Below the pieces are notes generated by a model. The model did no database searches, was not told the origin of the DNA, and saw only the letters and a program-made list of their open reading frames with translations. A stretch of DNA of 45,556 nucleotides. It comes from Pseudoflavonifractor sp. MSJ-30 (GTDB taxonomy: Bacteria > Bacillota > Clostridia > Oscillospirales > Oscillospiraceae). Made by a program: the position numbers and the translations under genes. The stretch covers positions 1-45,556 of the forward strand of contig NZ_JAHLPU010000028.1 of NCBI RefSeq assembly GCF_018918045.1, given 5' to 3'. Each line of letters begins with the position of its first letter. The stretch's first letter is position 1. Positions 15,823-23,535 of the stretch are shown here, in pieces.

Positions 15823-17061
15823 ATGAACAAACTGAATCGCTGGGTATATGCGGCGGTTGGTGTGCTGGTGCTTTTCTGCGCCGGGATCATCTATGCCTGG
15901 AGTGTTCTCTCGGCGCCTATTGCCGCGGAATTTACCGAGTGGACAAAAGCACAGCTCTCGCTGACCTTTACCATTACGATGATTCTGTTCTGCATGGGCT
16001 GTATGGCCGGTGGTTTCCTGTCGTCCAAGCTCAGCCCGAAGCTCTACGTGGTTGCGGCGGCCGTGCTGTTCCTGATTGGTTTTCAGATGACCGCCAATAT
16101 CCACAGCGTTATAATGCTGTACATTGGCTTTGGCGTGATCAGCGGCTTTGGCTCCGGCCTGGTGTACAATGCCGTTATGGGAACCATTACCAAGTGGTTT
16201 CCGGATAAGCAGGGGTTGATTTCCGGAGTTCTGCTGATGGGCTTTGGCGTCAGTGCCTTTGCCATCGGAAAGCTTTACCAGGCTTTCACGCCTGACGAAA
16301 TCGGTGCGTGGCGAACCTCTTTCCGGTTTATGGGGATTGTGATCCCTGTCGTGCTGGCGCTCTGCGCTCCCTTTTTTGTGAAGCCGCAGCCTACAGAGGC
16401 GACCGGAAATGTGCAGAAAAAGAGTGCTGCCAATCCGGTGGCCATGGAGGCAACGACCGGGCAGATGATCCGCAAGCCCGCCTTCTGGCTGTATTATATC
16501 TGGGCGATCCTGCTGTCTGCTGCCGGCCTGGCACTGATCAGCCAGGCAACCGGAAGCGCTTCGGAGGTTGGCCCCGTTGTCAGCGCCGGAACCATTGCAA
16601 CGGTGGTTGGCCTCATTTCCATTTTCAACGCCGTGGGCCGCGTCCTGTCCGGGATGCTGTATGACCGGCTTGGAAGAGCGGCAACGATGAATCTTGTAAA
16701 CACATCCTTCATTGTTACCAGTGTGATCCTGACCCTTGGGCTGACAACGGGGAGCTTTGCACTGATCGTTGTCGGCTTTATCACCGGCGGCCTGTCCTAT
16801 GGCAGCGTAGCGCCCATCAATTCCGCGTTTGTCAGCAGCTATTACGGACAGAAGAATTTCTCTATGAATTTTTCGGTAATCAACACCAACCTGGTGATCG
16901 CTTCCTTTGGAAGCACCATTGCCGGTTCCCTGTACGATGCCAGCCGATCCTATCTGAGTACCTATCTGCTGATGGCAGTCCTGGCACTGGGCGGATTTGT
17001 CATTACCGCGCTCATCGGTATGTGCGATAAGCGGGAGCTGGCCGCAAGAAAAGCCCGGTAA
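15823..17061 (+). CDS. OxlT-like MFS carboxylate carrier
   Basis: A 412-residue membrane protein with about 12 hydrophobic segments. Its beginning (NRWVYAAVGVLVLFCAG, then YAWSVLSAPIAAEF) and the GFGSGLVYNAV segment are typical of the oxalate:formate antiporter (OxlT) branch of the major facilitators. It starts 12 bp after the butyrate kinase stop, with GAGGAGAG ahead, and closes the operon. It may export the acid made by butyrate kinase, or exchange it for the incoming acid. No obvious terminator follows; 12 bp later an IS3-type end begins. Confidence 0.88.
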   Translation: MNKLNRWVYAAVGVLVLFCAGIIYAWSVLSAPIAAEFTEWTKAQLSLTFTITMILFCMGCMAGGFLSSKLSPKLYVVAAAVLFLIGFQMTANIHSVIMLYIGFGVISGFGSGLVYNAVMGTITKWFPDKQGLISGVLLMGFGVSAFAIGKLYQAFTPDEIGAWRTSFRFMGIVIPVVLALCAPFFVKPQPTEATGNVQKKSAANPVAMEATTGQMIRKPAFWLYYIWAILLSAAGLALISQATGSASEVGPVVSAGTIATVVGLISIFNAVGRVLSGMLYDRLGRAATMNLVNTSFIVTSVILTLGLTTGSFALIVVGFITGGLSYGSVAPINSAFVSSYYGQKNFSMNFSVINTNLVIASFGSTIAGSLYDASRSYLSTYLLMAVLALGGFVITALIGMCDKRELAARKAR

Positions 17062-17072
17062 GGGCAATGATA

Positions 17073-17094
17073 TGTACCCAGTTTTCTGGACACC
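17073..17094. mobile_element. IS3-type terminal sequence
   Basis: TGTACCCAGTTTTCTGGACA has the TG...CA form of IS3-group ends and lies 18 bp beyond the stop of the transposase remnant on its 3' side, where a terminal repeat belongs. I do not see the matching left end, so the element is incomplete. Confidence 0.55.
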
Positions 17095-17112
17095 GTTATT
17101 TGAACTGAATAA

Positions 17113-17250
17113 TTAGTTTCTCATCATGGATGCTTTCCGGAATTTTACGGGAGGCATCCATTTTGTTTTGACTTGAATTTCCCTGCTGTTGTAGTAATCA
17201 ATATAGTCGGCAATTGCTTTCGAGAAGATTTCAAAGGTTTTCACATAAAT
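17113..17250 (-). pseudogene. 3' remnant of an IS3-family transposase (OrfB)
   Basis: Read on the minus strand this gives IYVKTFEIFSKAIADYIDYY, then NSREIQVKTKWMPPVKFR and a stop. This is the conserved C-terminal end of the IS3/IS150 DDE transposase OrfB. The frame loses similarity above 17250, and the catalytic residues are absent, so about 250 residues have been lost. The 445-bp gap between the OxlT-like gene and the integrase holds this scrap, an AATTGGTGCG copy and the integrase promoter; 17251-17390 shows nothing I recognise. Confidence 0.75.
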
Positions 17251-17394
17251 CGTGGGATCTTTCGTTGCCCTTTTGTGCTGCTGGTCGGTGCGAGAAAGCT
17301 TGTAAAACGCAAGGCGTTTGAAGTGTATATTGAGGGGAGGGGCGCAATTTGAACGGCCGCGGCTTTCCCCCTCCGGCGCACACCGATCTTTTCA

Positions 17395-17408
17395 AATTGG
17401 TGCGCACC
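17395..17408. repeat. AATTGGTGCG repeat upstream of the integrase gene
   Basis: AATTGGTGCG, extended here by CACC so that GGTGCGCACC is a perfect palindrome. The same ten bases occur twice just after the integrase gene (18714-18723 and 18725-18734). They may be integrase arm sites or pieces of attachment sites. Confidence 0.55.
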
Positions 17409-17425
17409 AAAAAGGCCAAAAGTTA

Positions 17426-17454
17426 TTGAAAGAATCTTGGTTTTATGGTATACT
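17426..17454 (+). promoter_or_regulatory. promoter of the integrase gene
   Basis: TTGAAA (17426-17431), a 17-bp spacer and TATACT (17449-17454), followed by AAAGGAG before the ATG at 17507. Confidence 0.65.
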
Positions 17455-17506
17455 AAGGCATCGTGGTGAACCTACGTTTCCTGCACACAGGAAAGGAGTT
17501 CACTAA

Positions 17507-18694
17507 ATGGGAAAAAACCTAAAAGGCAGAGAATGCGGCAAAGGCATCTGCCAGAGAAAAGACGGTAAATACGCCGCAAGATACACGTCGAAGAATGGTT
17601 CCCGCAAAGAAAAGCATTTCGATACGCTTCCAGAGGCTCGCAATTGGCTGGCCGATGTGCAGTACGAGGAGAAGCATGATCTGACCGCAGCCAACTCGGA
17701 TATGACTGTGGATTCCTGGTTTGAGTTCTGGATCACAAATCTCATCGCAGATCTGGCTCCCAATACCAAACGGAATTACCGGGAACGGTATCGGATCAAC
17801 ATCCAGCCGGTGATTGGGACGATGCGCCTGTGCGATGTCAAACCCATGCACTGCAAAATCGTTCTGAATCGAATGGAGGCAACCTACGCAGGGTCTACCA
17901 TTCGTCAGGCGTATATCACCATGGGAACCATGTTCTGGGCCGCAGTTATGAATGGCATGCTGACAAAGCACCCTATGAACGGCGTTCGTTATACGAAACC
18001 TGTTCGGGCTGTGGACGACATAAAATTCTTAACCGTAGACGAACAGGAAAAATTTCTGGAAGTAGCAACACGCTCTCACAACTACAGGCAGTATATACTG
18101 CTGTTAGAGACCGGACTGCGCACTTCGGAAATGATTGGACTCACTTGGGACGCCATCGACTGGAAAAAGCGGACATTGACCGTCAGCAAAACTCTGGAAT
18201 ATCGCCACGGTGAAGGTATCTGGCTTGCCGGTCCCCCAAAGACCGTAAGCAGCTACCGCACCATTCCACTGACAACTCGGGCCTACGATGTGTTAAAAAT
18301 GTGCTACGATGAACGCCACATCCGTAAGGAATCAGAACTGCTGTCCCAGATCCTGGAATACGTGGATCGACGGACAGGCCAGACCAAGTACCTGTGTATG
18401 CGGGATTTGGTGTTCATAAATTACCGCACCGGCGAACCCGCTAAGAACAGCTCCTACGATACCCACCTGTACAAGCTGTGCGATGAGGCGAAAATCAAGC
18501 GGTTTAGTATGCACGCTCTGAGACACACCTATGCCACACGGGCCATTGAGCGCGGTGTCATGCCGAAAGTATTGCAAAAGCTGCTGGGTCATTCCAGTAT
18601 CAAAACCACCATGGATCGTTACGTCCATGTGACGGATGCATCCTTGACCATTGCCGTTCAACAGTTTGAACAGGCCACCGTTTTAGCAGGTTAA
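17507..18694 (+). CDS. int: tyrosine site-specific integrase (Tn916/phage type)
   Basis: A 395-residue tyrosine recombinase of normal length. The first 60 residues are a small DNA-arm-binding domain, the middle a SAM-like core-binding domain (about 65-165), and the rest the catalytic domain. The active residues are present: Arg in LETGLRTSEM, Lys in PPKTVSS, HxxR in HALRHTYATR, His in LGHSSIKTT and the nucleophile in MDRYVHV. It looks functional but stands alone, with no excisionase, replication or cargo genes. It sits between an IS scrap and ychF and is bracketed by AATTGGTGCG repeats. It may be the last piece of an integrated element. Confidence 0.93.
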   Translation: MGKNLKGRECGKGICQRKDGKYAARYTSKNGSRKEKHFDTLPEARNWLADVQYEEKHDLTAANSDMTVDSWFEFWITNLIADLAPNTKRNYRERYRINIQPVIGTMRLCDVKPMHCKIVLNRMEATYAGSTIRQAYITMGTMFWAAVMNGMLTKHPMNGVRYTKPVRAVDDIKFLTVDEQEKFLEVATRSHNYRQYILLLETGLRTSEMIGLTWDAIDWKKRTLTVSKTLEYRHGEGIWLAGPPKTVSSYRTIPLTTRAYDVLKMCYDERHIRKESELLSQILEYVDRRTGQTKYLCMRDLVFINYRTGEPAKNSSYDTHLYKLCDEAKIKRFSMHALRHTYATRAIERGVMPKVLQKLLGHSSIKTTMDRYVHVTDASLTIAVQQFEQATVLAG

Positions 18695-18713
18695 AAATGG
18701 TGCGCCGCAGAAA

Positions 18714-18734
18714 AATTGGTGCGGAATTGGTGCG
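18714..18734. repeat. two AATTGGTGCG copies after the integrase gene
   Basis: Copies at 18714-18723 and 18725-18734 lie one base apart, and a related ATGGTGCG occurs at 18697. The spacing of 11 bp, one helical turn, is what paired protein-binding sites show. They match the copy at 17395. Confidence 0.6.
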
Positions 18735-18788
18735 GTGGCTACCCCCTTAATCCAAAACACTCTAGAGAATAAAGGAGATTTTGAAAAG

Positions 18789-19886
18789 ATGAAATTAGGT
18801 ATTGTCGGTCTGCCCAATGTAGGCAAGTCCACCCTGTTTAACGCCATTACAAATGCCGGTGTTCCCGCCGACAACTATGCGTTCTGCACCATTGACCCCA
18901 ATGTGGGCGTGGTTTCCGTACCGGATGAGCGGCTTGCCTGGCTGGCGGAGCTGCATCAGCCCAAGAAGGTGACGCCTGCCGTCATCGAGTTTGTAGATAT
19001 TGCAGGTCTTGTAAAGGGCGCTTCCAAGGGTGAGGGTCTGGGAAACAAGTTTCTCTCCAACATCCGCACCACTGACGCCATTGTCCATGTGGTCCGGTGC
19101 TTTGAAGACGCCAACGTGACCCATGTGGAGGGTTCCACCGATCCCCTGCGGGATATCGACATCATCAATCTGGAGCTGGTCATGGCCGACATTGAAATGG
19201 TGGAGCGGCGCATTGACAAGTGCCAGAAGGCGGCCAAGGGCGGCGACAAGCGGTTCGTGAAAGAGGCCGAGCTGTTCACCGAGTTGCTGGCCCATCTGAA
19301 TCAGGGCAAGCTTGCCCGAACCTTCGAGTGCAGCGAGGAGGACATGGCCCTGATTGCCACCTCCGATCTGCTGACCCTGAAAAAGACCATCTATGTCGCC
19401 AACCTGGCGGAAAACGAGGTCAACGACCCAGAGAGCAGCCGTCATTACATGGCTGTGAAGCAGCTGGCCGACGCCGAGGGCAGCCAGATCATTCCCATCT
19501 GCGCCAAGCTGGAGGCCGACATTGCCGAGCTGGACGATCCAGAGGAAAAGGCCTTGTTCATGGAAGAGCTGGGCGTAAAGGAATCCGGCCTGGACCGGCT
19601 GATCCGCAGCAGCTACACCCTGCTGGGCCTGATCTCCTTCCTGACCGCGGGCAGCGACGAGTGCCGGGCGTGGACCATCAAGAAGGGCACCAAGGCCCCC
19701 CAGGCTGCCGGCAAAATCCACACGGACTTCGAGCGGGGCTTCATCCGGGCCGAGGTCATTGCCTTTGAGGATATGAAAGCCTGCGGCACCATGGCCGCAG
19801 CCAAGGCAAAGGGACTGGTCCGCAGTGAGGGCAAGGAGTACGTCATGAAAGACGGCGACATTGTCAACTTCCTGTTTAACGTTTAA
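18789..19886 (+). CDS. ychF: redox-regulated ATPase/GTPase YchF
   Basis: A 365-residue YchF (Ola1) P-loop protein that binds the ribosome and prefers ATP. The opening MKLGIVGLPNVGKSTLFNAI holds the G1 motif, DIAGLVKGAS is G3, and the C-terminal TGS-like domain includes the family's FIRAEVIAFEDM. I chose the ATG at 18789, which gives the family N-terminus and has AAGGAG ahead; an ATG at 18735 is only an upstream frame extension. Its promoter region abuts the integrase remnant. A structured region and a hairpin follow. Confidence 0.97.
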   Translation: MKLGIVGLPNVGKSTLFNAITNAGVPADNYAFCTIDPNVGVVSVPDERLAWLAELHQPKKVTPAVIEFVDIAGLVKGASKGEGLGNKFLSNIRTTDAIVHVVRCFEDANVTHVEGSTDPLRDIDIINLELVMADIEMVERRIDKCQKAAKGGDKRFVKEAELFTELLAHLNQGKLARTFECSEEDMALIATSDLLTLKKTIYVANLAENEVNDPESSRHYMAVKQLADAEGSQIIPICAKLEADIAELDDPEEKALFMEELGVKESGLDRLIRSSYTLLGLISFLTAGSDECRAWTIKKGTKAPQAAGKIHTDFERGFIRAEVIAFEDMKACGTMAAAKAKGLVRSEGKEYVMKDGDIVNFLFNV

Positions 19887-19911
19887 GCAGCATTTATACA
19901 ATACGATTTTC

Positions 19912-20015
19912 AGGGGACGGTGCCCGCATCGCTCCGAAGATTCGGCATCAGAGCGGAACATTCAAACGTACCTCTCCGGAATCCGAGTCTCGGGACGACG
20001 TAGGCATCGTCCCCT
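19912..20015. other. structured non-coding element after ychF
   Basis: AGGGGACGGTGCC (19912-19924) and GGCATCGTCCCCT (20003-20015) pair over 13 bases with one G-U wobble and enclose three smaller stems, such as CCGAA/TTCGG and CCGAG/CTCGG. TCTTTTC follows, so it may end ychF transcription, but it is much larger than a normal terminator. I find no reading frame worth calling in the 378-bp gap between ychF and the YesL-like gene. Confidence 0.6.
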
Positions 20016-20034
20016 TCTTTTCAAGAACAAAATG

Positions 20035-20054
20035 GGGCGGCAGAATTGCCGCCC
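20035..20054. terminator. hairpin GGGCGGCA/TGCCGCCC
   Basis: A perfect 8-bp stem with a GAAT loop. A T-poor, pyrimidine-rich stretch follows (TTTAGGGTTCTCTTCTC). It belongs to the family of similar stems at 21151, 21777 and 36039. From 20055 to the YesL-like stop at 20265 I see nothing further. Confidence 0.65.
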
Positions 20055-20264
20055 TTTAGGGTTCTCTTCTCAAAAAACAATCCGCAGGGTCTATTTTAGA
20101 AGGTTCCGGCCATCCGGCCGGTTTTCCAGACGGAACTGCGTATCTCTCCCCGGCATCGTCAAAGACCGTTCAGTGGGTCATGCCGCTGTCGTCCTCTCCT
20201 GCAGGGCCGTTCCCCCTGGCTGCTCAAGGGTGACGGCAAAGAGCACATTGACCATCTGCCCTCT

Positions 20265-20918
20265 TCATGCCTCGTCCTGCGTAGAATCATCGTCTTCTTC
20301 CTTCAAATAAGGTGCGAACACCTTTTTCAGAATCCGTGTATTGACGTAGGCCGCCGCGGCAAACCAGATAATAACCCAGGCAAAGGACGCCTTCAAAAAG
20401 GTCATCAGGTCCGTGCAAAGCAGCACAAAGGGAAATACATTCAGCGCGCCCATAAGGATGGATCTGGGCAAATAGCCCAAACTCAGAAGCACGGCATTTT
20501 TCAGTGTGGTTATTCCATTGTTCTCAAATCGGCTTTGCAGCGGGAACACATAGCCAAAAATCAGCACAACCATGGCAAACAGCACACCAACAGGCACAAA
20601 AAGGTAGTGCGCCCAACCAGTCATCGTGTAAAACAGCAGCGTACAGACGGCGGTGCCCAGGCCCCAGGCAACAGCAACCAGCCACAGCTTTGTTGCCTGG
20701 CCGAAATTCTCCCGGAAGGCGGCGAAGTAGTCCCGGAAGGTACCGCCCTCCCGGTCAGTCCCCAGCCGGAAGCAAACGGTATACATGGCCGTCAGGGAAG
20801 CACCGATGGTGAAAAGCGGCAGGGATGTCAGCAAAAACAAAAGATTCAGAATCATCAGATCCGCAAGTCGATTCATATACCGCATAAACCGGGATTCCGG
20901 CGAAAATATACCGCTCAT
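20265..20918 (-). CDS. YesL-like (DUF624) membrane protein
   Basis: A 217-residue protein with about five hydrophobic segments, matching the YesL/DUF624 group: an early MNRLADLMILNLLFLLTSLP helix, then TIGASLTAMY. These proteins are often encoded beside sugar ABC transporters and LacI regulators in Firmicutes; their function is unknown. The C-terminus is short and acidic (EEDDDSTQDEA). AAAGGA lies ahead of the ATG at 20918, inside the end of the broken LacI-type gene. Confidence 0.85.
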   Translation of the reverse strand: MSGIFSPESRFMRYMNRLADLMILNLLFLLTSLPLFTIGASLTAMYTVCFRLGTDREGGTFRDYFAAFRENFGQATKLWLVAVAWGLGTAVCTLLFYTMTGWAHYLFVPVGVLFAMVVLIFGYVFPLQSRFENNGITTLKNAVLLSLGYLPRSILMGALNVFPFVLLCTDLMTFLKASFAWVIIWFAAAAYVNTRILKKVFAPYLKEEDDDSTQDEA

Positions 20919-20921
20919 TGT

Positions 20922-21101
20922 TCATTTTTCCTTTCTGTATTTCGCGCCATGCAGCTTTTCTCGAATGATCCGCTCCGGGTCGCAGCTGATGACGGAAACA
21001 TCCCGCGGGATCCGTAGTCCCGCATCCGCCAGCGCCATAAAGGCGATCCGCCGACAGCCCGGCTTGCCGGATAGTTCACGCCGGTAAAAGCGCCCCGCCC
21101 G
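20922..21101 (-). pseudogene. C-terminal remnant of a LacI-family regulator
   Basis: An open frame of 59 codons reads through GCRRIAFMALADAGLRIPRD and then VSVISCDPERI before its stop 3 bp ahead of the YesL-like ATG. ALADAGLRIPRDVSVI is the typical late segment of the LacI sugar-binding domain (compare AL.EAGLRIPEDVSVIG). The helix-turn-helix and most of the sensor domain are missing; an in-frame TAG lies at 21104. LacI-type genes commonly sit next to yesL, so this is probably a decayed partner. Confidence 0.6.
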
Positions 21102-21150
21102 CTATTTTTCGGAACAGTTTGGCAAAACAAAACGCGCAATTCCGTGAGAT

Positions 21151-21175
21151 AGGGGGCGGCAGATTGCCGCCCCCT
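21151..21175. terminator. 11-bp hairpin AGGGGGCGGCA/TGCCGCCCCCT
   Basis: A perfect 11-bp stem with a GAT loop, lying downstream of the nitroreductase stop on the minus strand and so probably its terminator. There is no T-run. It is close kin of the stems at 20035 and 36039. Confidence 0.7.
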
Positions 21176-21212
21176 ACGAGAAAACTTATTTGGCAGCAGC
21201 CCCTTTATATCC

Positions 21213-21740
21213 TCACAGCTCACTGACCAGTTCAGACAATTCCTTCCGCTTCTTCTCCCGCAGAGGGTCGCCCTCCTTGGCATAGCCCAAGGTGATGACC
21301 AGACGGACGGGGTGCTTCAATCCGGCAAGAGATTGGAGCTTTTCGCTGTCCAGCCAGCCCAGGATACAGGTGGAAAGGCCCAGAGAAGCGGCTTCGGAGG
21401 TCAGATAGGCCGTCAGGATGCCGATATCCAGAGACCGGTAGTCATTCTTTTTGAGTTTGGCCCCCAGCGCGGCGGACTTATTGTAATCCTCCTCCGAGAG
21501 CAGCAGCAGAACGGGGGCCTGAGCGGCAAACTTATTCATGCCCATACCGCTGACTGCCGCGGCGGCCTGTCTGGCCTTTTCGCCCCGGCAGACCGTAATA
21601 TGATAGGGCTGGCTGTTGCAGGCAGAGGGGGACAGACGCCCTGCCTCCAAAATGGCAGCCAGCTTTTCCGGCTCAACATCCCGATTTTCGTCATAGCTGC
21701 GGCAGGATTGACGCAGCTTTGCCAGTTCCAGAAAATCCAT
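21213..21740 (-). CDS. nitroreductase-family FMN protein
   Basis: A 175-residue member of the nitroreductase family, NAD(P)H- and FMN-dependent enzymes of broad substrate range in the cytoplasm. The family opening RQSCRSYDENRDVEPEKL and the segment RLSPSACNSQPYHI, with the conserved Ser-Xaa-Asn-Xaa-Gln-Pro FMN contact, are clear. AAGGAG precedes the ATG. It is slightly shorter than typical. A second, diverged nitroreductase lies at 22934-23515, on the other side of the aminotransferase gene. Confidence 0.9.
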   Translation of the reverse strand: MDFLELAKLRQSCRSYDENRDVEPEKLAAILEAGRLSPSACNSQPYHITVCRGEKARQAAAAVSGMGMNKFAAQAPVLLLLSEEDYNKSAALGAKLKKNDYRSLDIGILTAYLTSEAASLGLSTCILGWLDSEKLQSLAGLKHPVRLVITLGYAKEGDPLREKKRKELSELVSEL

Positions 21741-21776
21741 GGAGCATTCTCCTTACATCCAGTGAAATTTACAGCT

Positions 21777-21806
21777 GCAGGGGGCAATGCCGACATTGTC
21801 CCCTGC
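21777..21806. terminator. hairpin between the aminotransferase and nitroreductase genes
   Basis: GCAGGGGGCAATG and CATTGTCCCCTGC pair over 13 bases with one wobble around CCGA. It is placed to end transcription of the aminotransferase gene on the minus strand, though it lacks a T-run. Confidence 0.65.
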
Positions 21807-21824
21807 GCTTTTCCAATACTGCCT

Positions 21825-22838
21825 TCAGTCGATCACCATAATCCAGCCCTCAGGGGCAGGAGTGGTGCCCATCTGGATGCCGGTCAGGGTATGATACAAC
21901 TTCCCGATCACGCTGCCCATGCCGGCATAGGTGTACTCTTCGCCATGATCAACAATCTTTCCCACAGGGGAAATGACCGCCGCGGTGCCGCACAGACCGG
22001 CCTCCGCGAAATTCCCCAGCTCGTCGATGCCGACAACACGCTCCTCAACCTCCAAACCCAGATAGTCCCTGGCCACCTGAATCAGAGAACGGCGGGTAAT
22101 GGAAGGCAGAATGGTGTCAGACTTGGGAACTACCAGCTTGCCCTCCCCGGTGACGAACACAATATTCGCGCCGCCGGTCTCCTCGATATGGGTACGGGTG
22201 GCAGAATCCACATACAGATTCTCGTCGTAGCCCTGCTCGTGGGCATCCACAATATTATACAGGCTCATGGCGTAGTTCAGACCTGCTTTAATGTGGCCGG
22301 TGCCTCTGGGGGCCGCCCGGTCCAAATCGGAGACGCGGATGGTCAGGGGCTTGATGCCGCCCTTGAAGTAGGGACCCACAGGTGTGCCGAAAACCCTGAA
22401 CTGGAATTCGTTGGCGGGCTTCACGCCGATAATGGGGTCGCTGCCGAACATATAAGGCCGCAGGTACAGGCTCGCGCCGGAGCCGTAAGGGGGTACCCAG
22501 GCCTCATTGGCTTTCACCGTCTGCCGAATGGCATCCAGGAAGCGTTCCTTGGGGAACACAGGCATCCGCATTCTGCGGCAGGAATCCATCATTCGCTCGG
22601 CGTTCAGATCCGGACGGAAGCAGACAGTTCTGCCATCCGCGGTGGTGTAGGCCTTCATGCCCTCGAAAACGGTCTGAGCGTACTGCAGCACACATGCGCA
22701 CTCATTCATGGTGATGTTGGCATCGGTGGTCAGCCCGCCTTCATCCCACGCACCGTTCTTGTAATTCGCAACATAGCGATAGTCCGTCTGGACATAGCCG
22801 AACCCAATGCTGCTCCAGTCGATTTTTTTCTTTTCCAT
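21825..22838 (-). CDS. ilvE: branched-chain amino acid aminotransferase
   Basis: A 337-residue fold-type IV PLP enzyme that moves the amino group between valine, leucine or isoleucine and 2-oxoglutarate. The PLP lysine is in GHIKAGLNYA, and QTVFEGMKAY and EETGGANI are typical of the BCAT group. The ATG at 22838 has AGAGGAG about 9 bases ahead; an upstream start at 22883 has none. It stands in its own transcription unit. It could feed branched 2-oxoacids to the Vor-Ptb-Buk operon or serve biosynthesis; no other ilv or leu biosynthesis gene is in the window. Confidence 0.95.
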   Translation of the reverse strand: MEKKKIDWSSIGFGYVQTDYRYVANYKNGAWDEGGLTTDANITMNECACVLQYAQTVFEGMKAYTTADGRTVCFRPDLNAERMMDSCRRMRMPVFPKERFLDAIRQTVKANEAWVPPYGSGASLYLRPYMFGSDPIIGVKPANEFQFRVFGTPVGPYFKGGIKPLTIRVSDLDRAAPRGTGHIKAGLNYAMSLYNIVDAHEQGYDENLYVDSATRTHIEETGGANIVFVTGEGKLVVPKSDTILPSITRRSLIQVARDYLGLEVEERVVGIDELGNFAEAGLCGTAAVISPVGKIVDHGEEYTYAGMGSVIGKLYHTLTGIQMGTTPAPEGWIMVID

Positions 22839-22873
22839 AGCCGTACAGCTCCTCTGCTTTTCAGGATTCCACC

Positions 22874-22902
22874 ATGTTAGCACACTTTTCTCTGCTTTTC
22901 AA
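22874..22902 (-). promoter_or_regulatory. promoter of the aminotransferase gene
   Basis: On the minus strand TTGAAA (22902-22897), a 17-bp spacer and TAACAT (22879-22874). The leader is about 30 bases, with no room for a T-box or other large riboswitch. Confidence 0.6.
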
Positions 22903-22933
22903 GAAAAACTTCGCCTGTCATGGACATTTGTCC

Positions 22934-23515
22934 TTATTTATTCAAAATCAACTGCTCCGGTGTACGCTTTGGCACATAATGGGTGTCATTCTCATCCCGA
23001 TAGTACGTCGTTTTTCCGTCTTCCCGGACATCCGTAAGAACAATTCTGTCCGTCCCGGCGCCCAGAGCCAGCAGAAGCTGGGGTTTCATGGTCTCCGGCA
23101 GATTCAGCGTCTCCCGCAGCTGCCCTGCCGCGAAGGAGCCGATCATGCAGCCGTTCAGGCCCATTTCCGCCGCGGCCAGAAGCATCGTCTGGGCCACAAT
23201 CCCCACATCCCGCTGATAGGGCGCCGGATTTTCCGCCAGCATGCTATCCAGGCAGATAACAATAAACGCCGCGGGCTCCGCCCCTTTTCTGGGCAAATGC
23301 AGCTCCGCCAGAGCCCCCGCCCATTTGCTCAAGGGCAAAATCCGCGCCACAGTTTCGGGATCATTCGCCAGATAGTACTTCAGGACCTGGTCGTTCCGGG
23401 CAGATGGGGTGTACCGGGCGCACTCCACCAGATACCCCAGCTCCTGCCGGGTAACAGGCCTGTCCTGCCGGAAGCCCCGGTGACTCCTGGCCTTCCTTAC
23501 AAGGTCAATGAACAT
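22934..23515 (-). CDS. nitroreductase-family protein
   Basis: A 193-residue nitroreductase-family FMN protein. The opening MFIDLVRKARSHRGF and the segment ARYTPSARNDQVLKYYL, with its Ser-Xaa-Arg-Asn-Xaa-Gln version of the FMN contact, show the family. AGGAGGT lies 6 bases before the ATG at 23515. It is the third gene of the gntR-AEC run (20 bp after the permease stop), so it is probably expressed with an organic-acid system. Substrate unknown; only about a quarter similar to the other nitroreductase in the window by eye. Confidence 0.85.
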   Translation of the reverse strand: MFIDLVRKARSHRGFRQDRPVTRQELGYLVECARYTPSARNDQVLKYYLANDPETVARILPLSKWAGALAELHLPRKGAEPAAFIVICLDSMLAENPAPYQRDVGIVAQTMLLAAAEMGLNGCMIGSFAAGQLRETLNLPETMKPQLLLALGAGTDRIVLTDVREDGKTTYYRDENDTHYVPKRTPEQLILNK

Positions 23516-23535
23516 TGCTCTACCTCCTGTTTTAT

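Noticed and set aside
18695..18788. tRNA gene as integrase attachment target
   Set aside because: The sequence cannot be folded into a cloverleaf and lacks the GTTCRA T-loop; the repeats are short protein-site-like copies.
22839..22933. T-box or leucine leader before the branched-chain aminotransferase gene
   Set aside because: The gap is only 95 bp with a promoter in it, and it has no T-box sequence or run of Leu/Val/Ile codons.
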